A program made the position numbers and the translations under genes. From the NCBI GenBank assembly GCA_017871115.1, contig JAFCIZ010000002.1, forward strand, positions 827,501 to 891,500: DNA of 64,000 nt. Direction: 5' to 3'. This document shows positions 1 to 12,999 of the stretch, one piece after another. The notes below the pieces were generated by a model. The model worked only from the letters and a program-made list of their open reading frames with translations, was not told the origin of the DNA and did not search any database. Source of the DNA: Cunninghamella blakesleeana. Taxonomy: Eukaryota; Mucoromycota; Mucoromycetes; Mucorales; Cunninghamellaceae. The stretch's first letter is position 1; each line of letters begins with the position of its first letter.

Positions 1-1529
1 ATGGACAAACAGGTCAATACATCAAAAGTGCTGGGAATATGGCCACACAACCACAGCCTTATCCATGTAAGTAATATAGATGTATGTAAATAAGTAAAAT
101 AATATATATATTTAAAAAAAGTACATGGCATATAATAATAGCTAATATTAATATATATATAGTATTGGTTAAAGCGCTTAGCGATAAAAAAATCACATCT
201 GTAGCTTGTGGGGCAAATCATTCTCTTGCACTAGATAACGAGGGATATGTATACTCATGGGGATTTGGTGGGTTTGGTAGATTAGGACATGGTGAACAAA
301 AGGATTTACATATACCCAAAGTGATTTCTCATTTAGCAAGTAGTATTGAAACCTCTCGTGGATCTAAGATTGCCTGTGGAGCTACATGTTCCTTGGCTTT
401 AGATGGTAACAAACAAATTCTTTTATGGGGTAAATGGAAAACTACAGGTGATGGAAGCTCGGTAAAGTAGAATAAAATAAAATAAAATATAATTATTTGA
501 ATTAAAAATGGAAATGATAATAATGATAATAATTTTTTTAAAAAAAAAAAGACTAATTATTCTTTCACTTTTCTTTTTTTCTATACAAAAGGGTCAACCT
601 TGGATGACACCTCGCTATTTATATGACTTGAATGGGTGGGTATTAAATGATATCAGTGCTGGTAATTGTAGTTTATTTGCTTTGGCCTCAGAAGAACCCA
701 CTACTATTGCTTGGGGTCAAGTACAAAATTCAGAACTTGGCTTTGGCGAGGACTCTCCTTCAAAATCATCAACAAAGCCTCAAAAAGTAGAACCTTTGGA
801 AGGTATTTTTCCATTAAGGTAAAAATAATAAAATAAAATAAAATAAAAATGGGATAAAATAAAAGTAATTATCATTAGATATGGATAAGGCTAATATAAT
901 AACAATCATGTTTTTTTATTAATCTATTTTTATATGTAAAAAAAATGAAATAGTGTATCTGCTGGTATGGGACACACTTTACTTATAGTAAAACCCGATA
1001 ATGACCTTGTACAAGAATTACCAAAGTGGCCATCAGTACCCGAAGTAAAACGTTTTTTTTTTTAAAAAAAAAAAAAAAAGAAAGAAAGAAAGAAAGAAAA
1101 GAAATATAAGATAAAATAGGAATAAGATAGGAACAATAATCAACTATATTTATTTTGTAAAAACAATATTATTTGATTATATTATAGACTGATGATTGGT
1201 GTGTAAAATGTCATAAAGAAACTGATGAAGATAAACTATTACTATGCGATAAATGTGATTCACCTATGCATACTTATTGTGCCGTACCTCCACTTGATTC
1301 TATTCCTGAGGGTGAATGGTATTGTGATACTTGTCATCCTCCTGTTAGTGGTTCCAAGAAAAGATCTAATGATGATCCTTCAACTTCTTCAGGTAAATAC
1401 GTTTTCCATTTCTATTTTTATTGACTTTTTTCATATATTTATTTATTTATTTTATTACGCTATGTATTTATTTATTATTTTGGTTTATATTTTTATGAAT
1501 TAGGTAAAAAAAAGTCCAAATCCAAATAG
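1..1529 (+). CDS. RCC2-like RCC1-repeat protein with C-terminal PHD finger (5' end outside window)
   Basis: Exons read as <1-66, 163-461, 592-818, 954-1044, 1188-1392 and 1504-1529, in phase across all five introns. The first exons give RCC1 beta-propeller blades: GQTGQY, then a SWGFGGFGRLGHGEQKD blade that closely resembles vertebrate RCC2, then ISAGNCSLFALA and AWGQ...ELGFG blades and a closing SAGMGHTLLIV strand. Exon 5 adds a classical C4HC3 PHD finger (CVKCHKE, LLLCDKCD, MHTYCAV, WYCDTCH) followed by a Lys/Ser-rich tail. RCC2 family members act in chromosome and Rac1/Arf6 signalling; PHD fingers read histone H3 tails. Known animal RCC2 ends after the propeller, so the PHD is an addition and suggests a chromatin role, which is inference. 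The upstream blades and the start codon lie outside the window. Confidence 0.85.
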
Positions 1530-1937
1530 TAAATTAATTTTTCGTACGTATACACACACTTTTGCCACCCTTTTATTTTATTTTATTTTATTTTATAATT
1601 TTTAAATTCTGTTTAATTTTTTTATAATACAAATAAAATAAAAAGCGTAATTATTTCCGTTTAATTAGAGACAATAATTTAAAATATTAACAATAAAAAT
1701 AAAAATAAAAAACGAATCAAAAAAAATACTTTTATGTATGGATTTATAATAATAATAAAAAATAAAAAATAGCTATATTTATATATATTATATAATTTTA
1801 TATATAAATTAAAAACTAGCTTAATATGGTATAAAATGATGCGTAGTTTATAATTATAACGAATCTAATATTTTATTCGACAATGATGATGGTGTTTTTT
1901 TTTTTTCAAAAAAAAAGATCTATTTATATTATTATTC
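1530..1937. other. Intergenic, convergent gene ends
   Basis: About 0.4 kb of A/T-rich DNA between the convergent RCC2-like and bHLH genes. It contains several AATAAA-like strings that could serve as polyadenylation signals for both. No ORF or structured element is visible. Confidence 0.6.
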
Positions 1938-2627
1938 TTATTTTGAAACACCTTGTTCAATCATTTGTTGATCCTGTTGCGATTTTTGTTTTTGATCATG
2001 CACATGAGAAATGATTCTAATTAATTCTGAAGTATCCGAAGATTCTTTTTCTAAAAGGGCAGGAGCTTCATCTATTAATTGATCATGAAGTTGATGGATA
2101 TAATCAATAGCAGCTTGTAATACTGATAATTTATGAAGTGGTTGATGCATGGATGCAGAAGGTAGAGCATCAGAAGATGGGCAACAAGAAGGAATTAAAT
2201 GTTTTAATTGATCGATTTTATCATTAATTCTTTCTCTTCTCCTTTTTTCAATAGCACTATGTGATAAACGTCGATGCTGTTCTCTTTCATCCGCTGTAGT
2301 TGTAGTAGATCCAGACGTTGATTTAGATCTCGATGATTTTAATCTAGCAATGGTCATATTGGAAGTGGACGTGGTTGGTGTGGGATATAAAGCTATTGGT
2401 GACATAGTAGGGTGTGTTGGTGGTTGAGATAAAGGTGAATAAACTATAGGTAGTACTGCTGCTCCAGTTGTATGAGATATAGGATGGTTAGGTGGTGGCG
2501 GTATAGGTATCATTGGTAAAGGTAATTCTATAGGTGGTAAAGTAGTTCCTCTGGGTGATATTGGTGGTGTAGTCGTGTCATTACTATTAGTATGCTCCAT
2601 AGTTGAGTTGAAATGGCGAGGTGACAT
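1938..2627 (-). CDS. bHLH transcription factor
   Basis: Single-exon 229-aa gene. Residues 1-105 are low complexity, rich in Pro, Thr and Ser. The basic region at about 118-135 carries HSAIEKRRRERIN, with the His, Glu and Arg residues that contact a CACGTG-type E-box in class B bHLH proteins. Helix 1 follows (INDKIDQLKHLIP), then a loop of about 20 residues rich in Ser and Pro, then helix 2 (LHKLSVLQAAIDYIHQLHDQL). The C-terminal 40 residues are polar and could extend helix 2, but there is no clear leucine zipper. It is probably a homodimeric nuclear regulator; which fungal bHLH subgroup it belongs to cannot be told. The ATG at 2627 is followed closely by another Met (codon 10), so the start is slightly uncertain. 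Confidence 0.88.
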   Translation of the reverse strand: MSPRHFNSTMEHTNSNDTTTPPISPRGTTLPPIELPLPMIPIPPPPNHPISHTTGAAVLPIVYSPLSQPPTHPTMSPIALYPTPTTSTSNMTIARLKSSRSKSTSGSTTTTADEREQHRRLSHSAIEKRRRERINDKIDQLKHLIPSCCPSSDALPSASMHQPLHKLSVLQAAIDYIHQLHDQLIDEAPALLEKESSDTSELIRIISHVHDQKQKSQQDQQMIEQGVSK

Positions 2628-2987
2628 ATTTATGTATAAATTATTGTATTAAAAAAAATGAGAGAAAGAAAGAAAAAAGTTGAAAGTAGAACAGAAAATT
2701 GAAAATTCAATTTTTTAAAAAAAAAAAAAATTATCAGCATGGAATTTTTTCTTTTTTTTATTGGCCCAATTTTAATAGCATATTTTTACGATTTATTTAG
2801 CACATGATCTACGATGATAAATTTACTGGAGACTGTATTATTTTTTTATTAGTCCCCCTCCCTTCTCCTTAATATGATTATCTTTTGAATTCCAACATTA
2901 AATATATATAATTTTTATTATTACGATGATTATTATTATAAAATAGAATGTATTTTTTTTTTTTTCGTTCCAAATACTTGTATTTTT

Positions 2988-4803
2988 TTAGTAATGTTTT
3001 TCTTTCCCAGATCTAGCTGACTTCATTTGTTTTGTTCTTGCTCTTTTCGAATCTTCATAAACTGCCCGTTTATCTACTTTACTAATTTTGGAGTATTTTA
3101 CCATAGACGCTAAACTTGGCTCTTCTACTGATGCCTCTGAATCTGATTTTTCTGTGACATCGTCGACTAATAATTGCCAAATAGTATTATTTGCCTAATA
3201 AATAAAGATAATAAAATTCGTATCAGTATTTTTATTGTATTTTATTTTTAAGATCACATTTCAATTATTTTTTTTGGCCAATTTACCTTGTAATATTGAT
3301 TTATCCCTTCGCCTAATTGTTGTTGAAAAGCTTTTAATGGTATAATTTTTGCTAAAAATAAAATAATAATAATAGTAATATCGTTAATATTTTGTCATTA
3401 CTATAATTTTTTCATTATTTCTTTTAAAAACTATATTCAAAAGGAATAAAATATATAAATATTTACCCCACTTATCAAGCGTATATGATTTTCCTTTAAA
3501 TTCTACTTCATAATAAGGTTGAATACCATCTTCTACTGTATTTAAAATATCTTGGAAAATGTATTCATCCTCTTCATTTTGATCCATAGAGAGTGATTTT
3601 AATGTGTGTATTAATTCATTCATTTCGTCTTGTTGATTATCGATCTATTATTATATAATAAAGGGCGAATATATATGTTAATAATTAAATCAATAGTATC
3701 CTACTTTGTCAATTTTTTTTAAATATACATATACATATATACTTACATTATCGCTAAGTGGTCTTAATATTTCAAAAAATAATGCTATTGTTTGTCCAGT
3801 TGCTATTTGAAGGCTACCAGGTGTCTCTATTAAATATTCCAATTCACCTAAAACTCTATATAATATATAAATATATAAATATATACACGTATATAAAATA
3901 CTCCTATAATCCATGACTGCTACTATTACTTTTATTAATCAACTTACTTGTCTATTTCTTCTTGAATAATATCAATTTTGGGGGGATTATTGCCATAAGA
4001 AACAATAAACATCAATGTAAAAGCATTTACTACTGCGGTCAACAATATATCAACATTTTCATCATCGAAACTAAATTCCTCACTAGCCATCATAATACTA
4101 TGCATATCCTGTCTAATGATCTGAGCATCAATCTCTGAAGATATCATGTAAGTCAATAATGATAAAGTTTCGTAACACTAACAATAAAATATGTGTAAAA
4201 CGAATGACCATTTAGTTACTCAGTTGATTATTCTCTTACCTTTATATAAAAAAAAAATTCCTTTTATGTCTTTTCTTATCTTTCTATTTTATTTATGTAT
4301 TTACCTGTGCACGAATGATTAAATTTTTTGATTTTTTTGCTTTTTGACGAAGTATAAAGGCAACGTCTTGATATAAAATTTCTCTATCCCTTGATGAATA
4401 ATTATCACTATGGTTCATGAATGCCAAACTTATTGCTTTAATAGCTAAATTTGTTTCTTGCAAACTTTCCCCAAGATCAACACACCGAGTAAGTGTTTCG
4501 ACCAATTCTTCCGTTCTTGGCTCTAAAGGAACTGTAGCATTATGCTGTGATAAAATATTTATAATAGTCTCTAAAGCCGCTTCTCGAGTTCTATACAATA
4601 TAATATGATTAATAATAAATAAAAATAAGCAACTACTTATTACACCAATATTGTTAAAATTATTATTTATTTATTTATATATTCAATTACGATAATCGAT
4701 TTTTAGTTAAATTATCAATAGCTTGATCAAGTTTTTCAATCCAAGAATTTTCTTCCTCTTCACTTGATGGATCCGTTTTTCGTCTTGTAGATTTTACTAC
4801 CAT
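2988..4803 (-). CDS. IFRD-family (interferon-related developmental regulator) protein
   Basis: Seven exons on the minus strand: 4691-4803, 4305-4590, 3948-4177, 3747-3855, 3467-3644, 3287-3351 and 2988-3194. The start (MVVKSTRRKTDPSSEEEE) was chosen because it opens the frame that splices into TREAALETIINILS, a typical IFRD N-terminal helical repeat. Further helical segments are CVDLGESLQETNLAIKAISL, ILLTAVVNAFTLMF and LQIATGQTIALFFEIL. The IFRD C-terminal region is recognisable as EVEFKGKSYTLDKWGK, then LAKIIPLKAFQQQLGEGINQ, and the protein ends in a basic tail (RSGKEKHY). IFRD1/2 proteins are ARM-like; in animals they act as transcriptional co-regulators and IFRD2 binds inactive ribosomes. 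The role of the fungal form is not established. Family call is good; exact exon ends are inferred. Confidence 0.8.
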
Positions 4804-5133
4804 TATTACTGTTGTTTTTAATAATGACAAACAAAATAGTTGAGTAAAATATTTTTATTTTTTTTAAAAAAAAAGTGAAAAAAAGAAGAAAGAGAAAGAG
4901 AAAAAAAAAAGTGTGAAAAAGGAAAAAAAATAGGTTTTAAAAAAAATTTTATCCGCAGAGCCATGCCTTTTACAAAAAAAGAAACTTAAAAAAATCGTCC
5001 AACTTTTCATATTTTTAGTGTTTTAGATTTTTTTTTTTTTTACAATCTATTCCATTTATTTAATAAAAAATTGATAAATATAATAATGTAAATAAATAAC
5101 CACATATAATTAGTTTATCTTTTTTTTCTAAGT
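4804..5133. other. Intergenic: IFRD promoter and Zim17 3' flank
   Basis: About 330 bp of A/T-rich DNA, with purine-rich and poly-T runs upstream of the IFRD start. No coding or RNA feature is visible. Confidence 0.5.
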
Positions 5134-5721
5134 TTAGTTTTCTTTATCATTTTTTAAAGAGGATGATTTTTTTTCATTAGCTTGCTGTATTTTTGCTTCT
5201 TCTTCTGGAATCCACTCCATTAAATGCTCTACTGGTAATTTTTGACCTTGATCATCCACAATTATTTTTCGAATAGCTTCCCCTTTTTCTTTTACTAAGT
5301 CTTCTACATTTGTTTTTTCATCTCTAAACCAACCCAAATTATCGGCTATCAAATGTCGATTTTTACATTCCGGACACTGTATTAATACCACTCCTTTTGT
5401 ATAAGCTTGTTTTGACATGACATGATGTGATCGTACTTCACATACTTTACAAGTAAATCCAATAAACAATTGATGTTTAGGATTTAAAACTTCTGCTTTT
5501 GGTTCTTCTTTATCGTTCCTTTCTTTATTGTTACTCTTATTATCAATATTATTGTTGTTCAAATGGCGTTCTCTTTGTTTATAAATGGATCCATAAAAGC
5601 TTCTTGTTGATTGTTGTAATTTTTTAGGTGTTAATAGTTGAGCATTTGCTATTTGTAGTTTTGGAAAATTAATTATACCTCTATTTGATCGAATGAAAGG
5701 TAAAGCAATAGATCGCAACAT
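5134..5721 (-). CDS. ZIM17: Zim17/Hep1-type mitochondrial Hsp70-escort zinc-finger protein
   Basis: Single-exon 195-aa gene. Residues 1-45 are basic, hydroxylated and poor in acid ([15 protein letters not shown]...), as expected for a mitochondrial presequence. After an Asn/Lys/Glu-rich linker, residues 84-135 match the DNL-type zinc finger: [38 protein letters not shown], then LGWF. The two CxxC pairs bind zinc, and the RSHH and N(R)[10 protein letters not shown] signatures are diagnostic. Zim17/Hep1 (DNLZ in animals) keeps matrix Hsp70 soluble and is needed for import and Fe-S biogenesis. The C-terminal 60 residues are charged and not conserved in the family. The start is the first ATG after an A/T-rich leader. 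Confidence 0.93.
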   Translation of the reverse strand: MLRSIALPFIRSNRGIINFPKLQIANAQLLTPKKLQQSTRSFYGSIYKQRERHLNNNNIDNKSNNKERNDKEEPKAEVLNPKHQLFIGFTCKVCEVRSHHVMSKQAYTKGVVLIQCPECKNRHLIADNLGWFRDEKTNVEDLVKEKGEAIRKIIVDDQGQKLPVEHLMEWIPEEEAKIQQANEKKSSSLKNDKEN

Positions 5722-5939
5722 TTTTTTAAAAAAAAGAAAAAGAAAAAAAATGTGGAAGTTTTTTTTGTATGGTGTTTAAATTTATTGGATTAAAGTTCCG
5801 ATGAAAGCTAATGATAAAATTAAATAATATAAAAGAAAATTAAAAGGTAAACACGTCATAATGAGAAGTGAAAAAATCGTTCTAAAATGGGGTATACGAT
5901 TACTATAAATCTAATCACTATAATATATCCTAAAAGTTA

Positions 5940-7790
5940 TTCTAAAATTATATAATCTAAAAGTTATTATTATTCTTGAGTATATAGTAATACTCTAGAA
6001 TATTCTTATATATATTATTGGTAATAAACGGACGTTGATATATAACAACTTGCCATATACTTTTCCATATTTGCATAATTATACAACTGACAACGACCAT
6101 AACTTCTTGATTTATCTTCGAAGAGTTGGTAACTAGATTAAATATTAATTCATACAAATCATGTTCATTTATAGGACTGTTAATTTCATTGGAAGTCAAT
6201 ATGGACCTCGATATTCTTTTAATTCTATGACATTGGAAAAGCAAATGTGTAAGATCACCCTTATCTATATTACAGAAAGGACATTGTTCAGAGCGATCTT
6301 TATTGTATATGGCAATTAAAGATGGTGGATTAAGTTTCTTATTGATTAATCTGTACCAAATTGTTCTTGCTTCAGCGTATGTTTTGATATTCCAAAATCT
6401 TTTCCAAGATGCTGATGATATATATTCAAAGGATGAAGGATGTAATGTCTTATTGATTATGTTATATCTCAGCATCTTAGATGAGTATTTTTTCCATGAA
6501 TCCATCGATTGAAATTTATGTAAAATGTTAATATCGTTAATTATATTATCATCATCAGTATTGGTTTCGACCATTGATGAAAAGGATGATGTTAATATTA
6601 TTATCCTTTTTTCTATGTCCTTATGTAGCCTTTTATTAATCCCAGGGAATATTGGATTATCTACTGTTTGTTTTTTCCTTATATTACCTATATCCTTATC
6701 AAACACGAAGAAGCCTGAGACAGTTTTCCTATAGTGTTGTTTAGAATATAACCAGTGATTAGGAGGCATGTATGCCATGATTTTGATAATTGGTAGATAC
6801 AGTGCAGTAGATGGTGAGCATTTATATTTTTTCCAATAAAGCCAAAGTGATCGATTGAATTGCATATATCCGATAGCACAAGAGGAAACTTATATAAGTG
6901 ATTCATGCGTAAACTTGGAAATAGTTAAGGTAGCCAGATAAGATCAGAGCCAGCAGCAAGCTTCAGATGATGGATTAAAATAGCAGAGCACATAGGCTGA
7001 TTATTTATAGAATCTACTATTAGTTTGATCCATCTTTGCTTAAGAATCATAGATTGAGCCAAAGTATCTAGAACGCCAAGGCCACCTTTATTAATAGGAA
7101 GACAGAGGGATGAATATGATGCTTTGGGAGAAAACCGATGCCATACAAAATTATATATTATTGATCTTAACTTATAAAAGAAAGATTTGTTTGGGTTAAA
7201 TAAACGAAGGTGATACCATATCATGGATACGATTAGTGTGTTCATAACAGTAACCCGACCGCGTAATGATAGATTTCTTTGTTTATATGTATTAAACTTA
7301 ATTTCAATATTGTATAGAAGTTTCTTTTGGTAGTAGTTTCGCTGTGCAGTTGTCATAATCATAGGAAACCCCAGGTATGATAAAGGAATGTCAGACTATT
7401 GATCACACCATTGAGATATATTAGGATTATTGAGGAAATTCACCCATGTTGGTTCCTTTTACCGGACAAAGAAAAACATATTGTTTTATCTACATTAACC
7501 TTTGCATTTGACACTTCCATATATGATTTTAGATGGTATTGTAGTGAATTAAAATCATTTTGATTATCTATGAGAACACAAATATCATCTGCATATGCTA
7601 GAAGTTTAATTTGTTGTACTGCATCATTATTATGTGTTTTGTACCCAGTAAATGTTGAGTCCTGTATGATATGACATAATAAAGGTTCCAAAACAAAATT
7701 AAATAGTATAGGTGATAAAGGTCCCCTTGACGCAATTCACGTCGTTGGATGAACGTGGAAGAGAAGGAAAAATAGAATTGGTAAAAAAAT
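5940..7790 (-). mobile_element. 5'-truncated, decayed LINE (non-LTR retrotransposon) fragment
   Basis: Read on the minus strand, the fragment starts inside a reverse-transcriptase domain at about 7790. It shows RQG followed, after a small frame-breaking deletion near 7715-7730, by PLSPILFNFVLEPLL. The catalytic motif LLAYADDICVLID lies at about 7590. The thumb region follows (LSLRGRVTVMNTLIVSMIWY), then GGLGVLD and a long connector. Near the end is a zf-RVT-type motif, CPFCN...DLTHLLFQCHR, at about 6230-6290. Open frames of 252, 438 and 909 nt are separated by stops and frameshifts (near 7400 and 6870-6910), so it cannot make a full protein. The final frame ends at 5957 in a Lys/Asn tail. Truncation at the 5' side is typical of target-primed reverse transcription. 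No target duplication could be identified. Confidence 0.85.
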
Positions 7791-10563
7791 TTTAAAAAAT
7801 TTATAAAAAATTAAAATAGCGCTACTAATTTTTTATAGTCAAACACACTTTTCTTTCAGATTTTGATTAAATTTAGAATGTGCATTCTATTTTTTTTATG
7901 ATTATTATTATTATTAAAATTTGCATTTATTTAATAAAATAAAAAACCTATTTTTAAAAATTGCTTTTTATACGTTTTTTCAACTTTCATTGAATAACAA
8001 AATATTAATCGTAGCTCTATTATCAACTTTTATGCATAATTTTTTTTCCATTCAAGCTACTATAATTTTTTGCATTTTTAATATTACTATAAAAAACAGT
8101 TTCTTTATTTTTTTAAAGTATTTTTATTATGTATAGTCTTTTGATTACCTTATTTTATTTTCTTTTTAGCCTTTTTTTTTTTTTTTTGTAATAGCATTAA
8201 AACCACATTAAAGAAATAAAAGGTAAAGTTCTTGTATATTATTAAAAGAAAATATATCAAATTTATTCAATACTAATAATAAATATATTGCTATTAAAGC
8301 CCCACTACACCATGTTATTATCATTGAAATGGTACATATGGTAGAGATGACAAAAAACAACAAATATACTCACTTAAATAACAGATTATGGCATTAATTG
8401 ATCCAACTATAATCACTTAGTTGTCAACCATAGGTTAATAATTAGTACAAAGTTCAGATCATATGTTCCATGGTCAAGAAAACATATAATTACGAAAAGA
8501 AAAATACTAAGGGTCAACCACCTTGAATAGAAAGAGAATATTCTCGAATAAGAAAAATAAACACTCATAAATAATAAAAGTACTAACATTTAGGATATTA
8601 ATAAAAAACAACCAGCATTTTGAGTAGAGAAAAAAGGTTCGTTTTAAATAAATGAAAACTCAGTACGTTAACTAAAAAACAAAAATCTCAACTGGGGAAA
8701 GATAAATGGTATAAATAAAACCTACATCAGCACTGTAAATTAAAGAGAAGTTAACATCTTGTTGAAAAATATCAGTATTTTGAATAAGAGGAAGTTCATC
8801 ATCAGAAATAAATGACCAACTAAGATTAAGAGGTTAACCGTGGACCATAAACGGCAAATCAAAGTGATAAAACAACAAAAAATAAAGCAATTAAACAAAT
8901 ATCAAAAAAAGAGACAATTAAAAATATTAAAAGCCTATCAATAATAAAAAGTATCCTTTAGGAATCATAAAAATATTTTTTTGCTTGAAAAAAAATTAGT
9001 ATAATTTTTCATTATTGGCAAAAATACACCCTTTATTAAAAGAAAATATTAGATTAATTAACCTTTTATATTATTTTTTACATTTATTCAATAGAGAATA
9101 AAATAGAAACATTCCAGATGAAAAAAAGGGAAAATGACAATAAAAAGAAATTAATGAAGCTGCCCTTGATCCCTACAAGCTTTCTAAATACAAAAAAAAA
9201 GCAGTATAACGTATACTTTTAATAGTAACATATAGGCACACACACACATATATATATATATATCTTTAAAATCTTACATAATATCATTAATACTTCAGAT
9301 ACTGTTTTTATTACATAAAATGTCACGAATTTATGCCCTTTTGAATTTTTTTATTTTTATTTTTAAAACCATGGGAAACCACACTTCCGCAACCTCTCGC
9401 TTCAAAATTAAAAAATTTGAATGGATCACCCATTTTTCAATTATTTTAAATCTTTTTTTCAAATCTTTTTATTTTTCGCTATTCTTTTCAAATCAACCAT
9501 TTTTTACTTATTATTTTATAGAATCTGACAGTCCTATCTGCTCCATTCCTATGAGGTACTATTCTCTTGCATTGTTTTGAATATACACCTTTTATTATTA
9601 ATTTATATTTTATACTTACACCTTATACCTCGTCAATACCAAAAAAATTATATGCGAAAGAATAAAAATAATATGTAAAATCATTATAAAGTAAAAATAC
9701 TGAATGTACTTTACTTATTGCTGTCACAATGTTCAATAATCTTAGTCCTTCATTTGTGTTATTCTGGTTCCTGTCTGGTTCTTCTCTGACCTTTCTCTGA
9801 TTCTTGTTAAGTAAATACTGGCCAATAAAATCAAATTTCTCTATATATTTTCATTTTATATAAATAGAAATAAAGCTATATTGGCTTATATGTTTTTATT
9901 AAGTAAATATATATGTACATGATTAATTATATTGGGTTTTCAATAGAATACATTTTTTTTTTAATCTGGATCAAAAACTAAATATAAATGACTATTTTTA
10001 TTATTAAAAAATATAATAAAAATAATTAATTGTCTGTATAAATATACATTATCAATTGATATACTACTATAGTATTTCTATTAGCAAATACTATAATAAT
10101 AGTAAAAAGACCACATATTTTATATTTTAACCTTTATTTATATATCAAAATTAATTTATTATGGCGAATAAAAAAAATCAACTACTACGAGTATATATAT
10201 AAAGAAAAAAAATTTGGTGAATTTATTATAATTATTATTCTACCACTTAAAATTTTTCTTTTTCGTTTTTCTCTTTGTAAGGTACTTTTTTTAAAAATAA
10301 CTAATAAAAAAATAATAGTCAAATATCTCTTAACTATTATATTATTTATTATATGATTTTTACCTAAGGAAGAAAAAAATCGGGGATACAATTTAAAAGT
10401 ATATATATAATTTTTCTCTCGCTCTTTTTTTTTTCCCTCTTTTTCCTTCTCTCTTTTTATTCTTTACCTTTTTAGAACCTTTTTCTTTTATTTTTATTTT
10501 TTTTTACTTTTATTATCTTTTTAATACTATTATTATAATTATATTTAAAAAAAATTAAAACTT
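7791..10563. other. Long non-coding stretch (2.8 kb)
   Basis: No credible gene was found on either strand. The longest open frames (for example 9320-9580) are low complexity and lack motifs. Stretch 8,220-8,980 is purine-rich on the plus strand with slightly higher G+C and many stops in all frames; it might be an old decayed repeat. 9,236-9,263 holds a short CA/TA microsatellite. The last 150 bp are pyrimidine-rich and probably contain the promoter and leader of the WDR48-like gene. Confidence 0.5.
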
Positions 10564-11106
10564 ATGAAATCGCAAAGTCGTCGTAAAGTTTCGTACGTTA
10601 TTAGACCATCTAATGAAAGAAAAGCGCATTGTTTAGGTGTAAATTCTTTAGCCATAGATGCAAAAGCTATATATAATGAAACAACTGATAATGTTAATAC
10701 TGGTATACTATACTCTGCTGGTCGAGACGGTGTTGTAGCTGGTTGGAAATTACATATTCCTTTACATCCTTCGACCGACACTGAAAATCCTTCGTGGGTA
10801 CACGATCGCCAAGTATTGGTAAATATAAATAAAAGAATATACATATATAAATATATACACATAAAGTAAATACTAATACGAATATTCTTTTTATTCGTTG
10901 TGTTACTTTGAATATACTTTTTTTTCCTTTTCCTAATACAATAGTCTAATACACCGGCTACTTGCGATGTTTATTCACAAATGCATACAGATTGGGTTAA
11001 TGATATCGTTGTATGTGATCAGGGTTCGAGCGGTAAAGTTATACTATATTTAAATATAGACATACAATACTATGAATCCATACATACATACATACATACA
11101 TACATT

Positions 11107-11138
<32 letters not shown>

Positions 11139-12431
11139 CTTTTTATCATTATATTTATTATACTTTATATTTTATTATATTCTATTTATTATTTAGTTAT
11201 AACTGCTTCGTCAGACAGAACCGTAAAATTATGGAAACCATATAGCCAGGATTCTCAACAAGCACATACAATAGGATGGCATACAGATTATGTCAAATGT
11301 CTCTCCTATGCATCAGAAGCTGGATGGGTAGCCAGTGGTGGTTTGGATAAACGTATTAATATATGGGACATCGAAAAGGGTGAAGCTGCATTAACTATTC
11401 AAGTTGGTTCGATGAATATAAACAATGATCAAGCCAATGATACAACCAGTAAAGAAGATATATGTATATATATATATAAATTAATGATGATCTATATATT
11501 AACTTTTATTGTATTCTTTTTTCTCTTTTTCTTAGATACATCACATGTTACATCCACAAAATCATCCATTTATGCAATGGCAGTTAATCCTTCTGGCACA
11601 CTTCTGGTTACTGGTTCACCCGAAAGAGTATGTATAAACATAGTTAAAACCTTTTATCTATACAACAATGATTGCTAACCTTTTACTAATATTAATATTG
11701 TTTTACTAGGTAGTACGAGTTTGGGATCCAAGATCTGGTAAACGTGTTAGCAAATTAACTGGACATACAGATAATATAAGAGCGCTATTAATAAGTCATG
11801 ATGGTCAATACGTGAGTTTTATATTTATTTTTTTTACAGCTACTTTTTATGATTTCGATTCTATTGATATACTTACATATTTCAATTATTATTATACATT
11901 TTCATTAGGTATTATCTGGTTCATCCGATTCTACAATCAAATTATGGTCAGTTAAAGCTCAAAGATGCCTTACTACTTATGAAACACATCCTGATTCCAT
12001 ATGGTCACTTTATTCGGACCATCCTGATCTCAAAACATTCTATGCTGGTTCTCGTGATGGTTTAGTAACAAAAACAGAAATTCCTAGAGAAGGTGCAAGT
12101 GATATTCATGAAGAAAGTGAATGTATTGGATTGTTTAAAGAAAGTTCTGGTGTTGGAAAAGTAAATGAAAAAATGAAAAGATACACATTAATACGTATTT
12201 ATAATCATCCTTGTATTGACCATTAATTATATATTTACTATCATTATTTAATTTATTTTGTGTATATACTTGTAGATTGTTGCATTTGATGATACCTATA
12301 TTTGGACAGCTACTTCAAGTTCAAGCATTAACCGATGGGTAAATTATATACTGAAATTTTTGTTTGTATACACATTAGACATTTTTATATCTGTATATCT
12401 GTATACATATTAATTAATATTATGTATACTA

Positions 12432-12486
<55 letters not shown>

Positions 12487-12773
12487 CTCAGTTATCCATT
12501 CCTACAAGAGAAAGTAGACAAGTACTCACACGGTCTGTATATAATATTGATATTCCATCAACTGCTATTGTTAATCTACCACCTACTCAAACACCTTATT
12601 CTTCTCAAGCACCAGAACATTATATAGCCAACGATAGTTTAACGTTATATGCAGGATCAGTCATGTCTATTCCTATGAGTTATAATGATGACGATGACGA
12701 GTCGGTTGAATCATTGACACCTTTACGTGAAACACCAGATCAAGTTATTGAAGGTAAATGAGTATAATATTTA

Positions 12774-12804
<31 letters not shown>

Positions 12805-12967
12805 CAATAGTTTAGATTAATTAATCAGTATACATATACTTTTTTTATATTATATAACTTAGGAAACCATGGTATAACAGCACATTTATCCTTGCAAAAT
12901 AGGTTACATATATTAACAAAAGATACAACAGGAGAAGTTGCTTTATGGGATCTTGTTAGGGTAATAA

Positions 12968-12999
<32 letters not shown>

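Noticed and set aside
6303..6734. Two plus-strand ORFs in the LINE region
   Set aside because: Antisense to the LINE connector and zf-RVT region; composition is that of reverse-read Asn/Ile-rich coding sequence.
9320..9580. 86-aa plus-strand ORF in the long gap
   Set aside because: Dominated by Phe/Ile/Ser from T-rich DNA, with no motif.
10545..10862. 105-aa minus-strand ORF
   Set aside because: Antisense shadow of exon 1 of the WDR48-like gene, whose plus-strand frame has clear family conservation.
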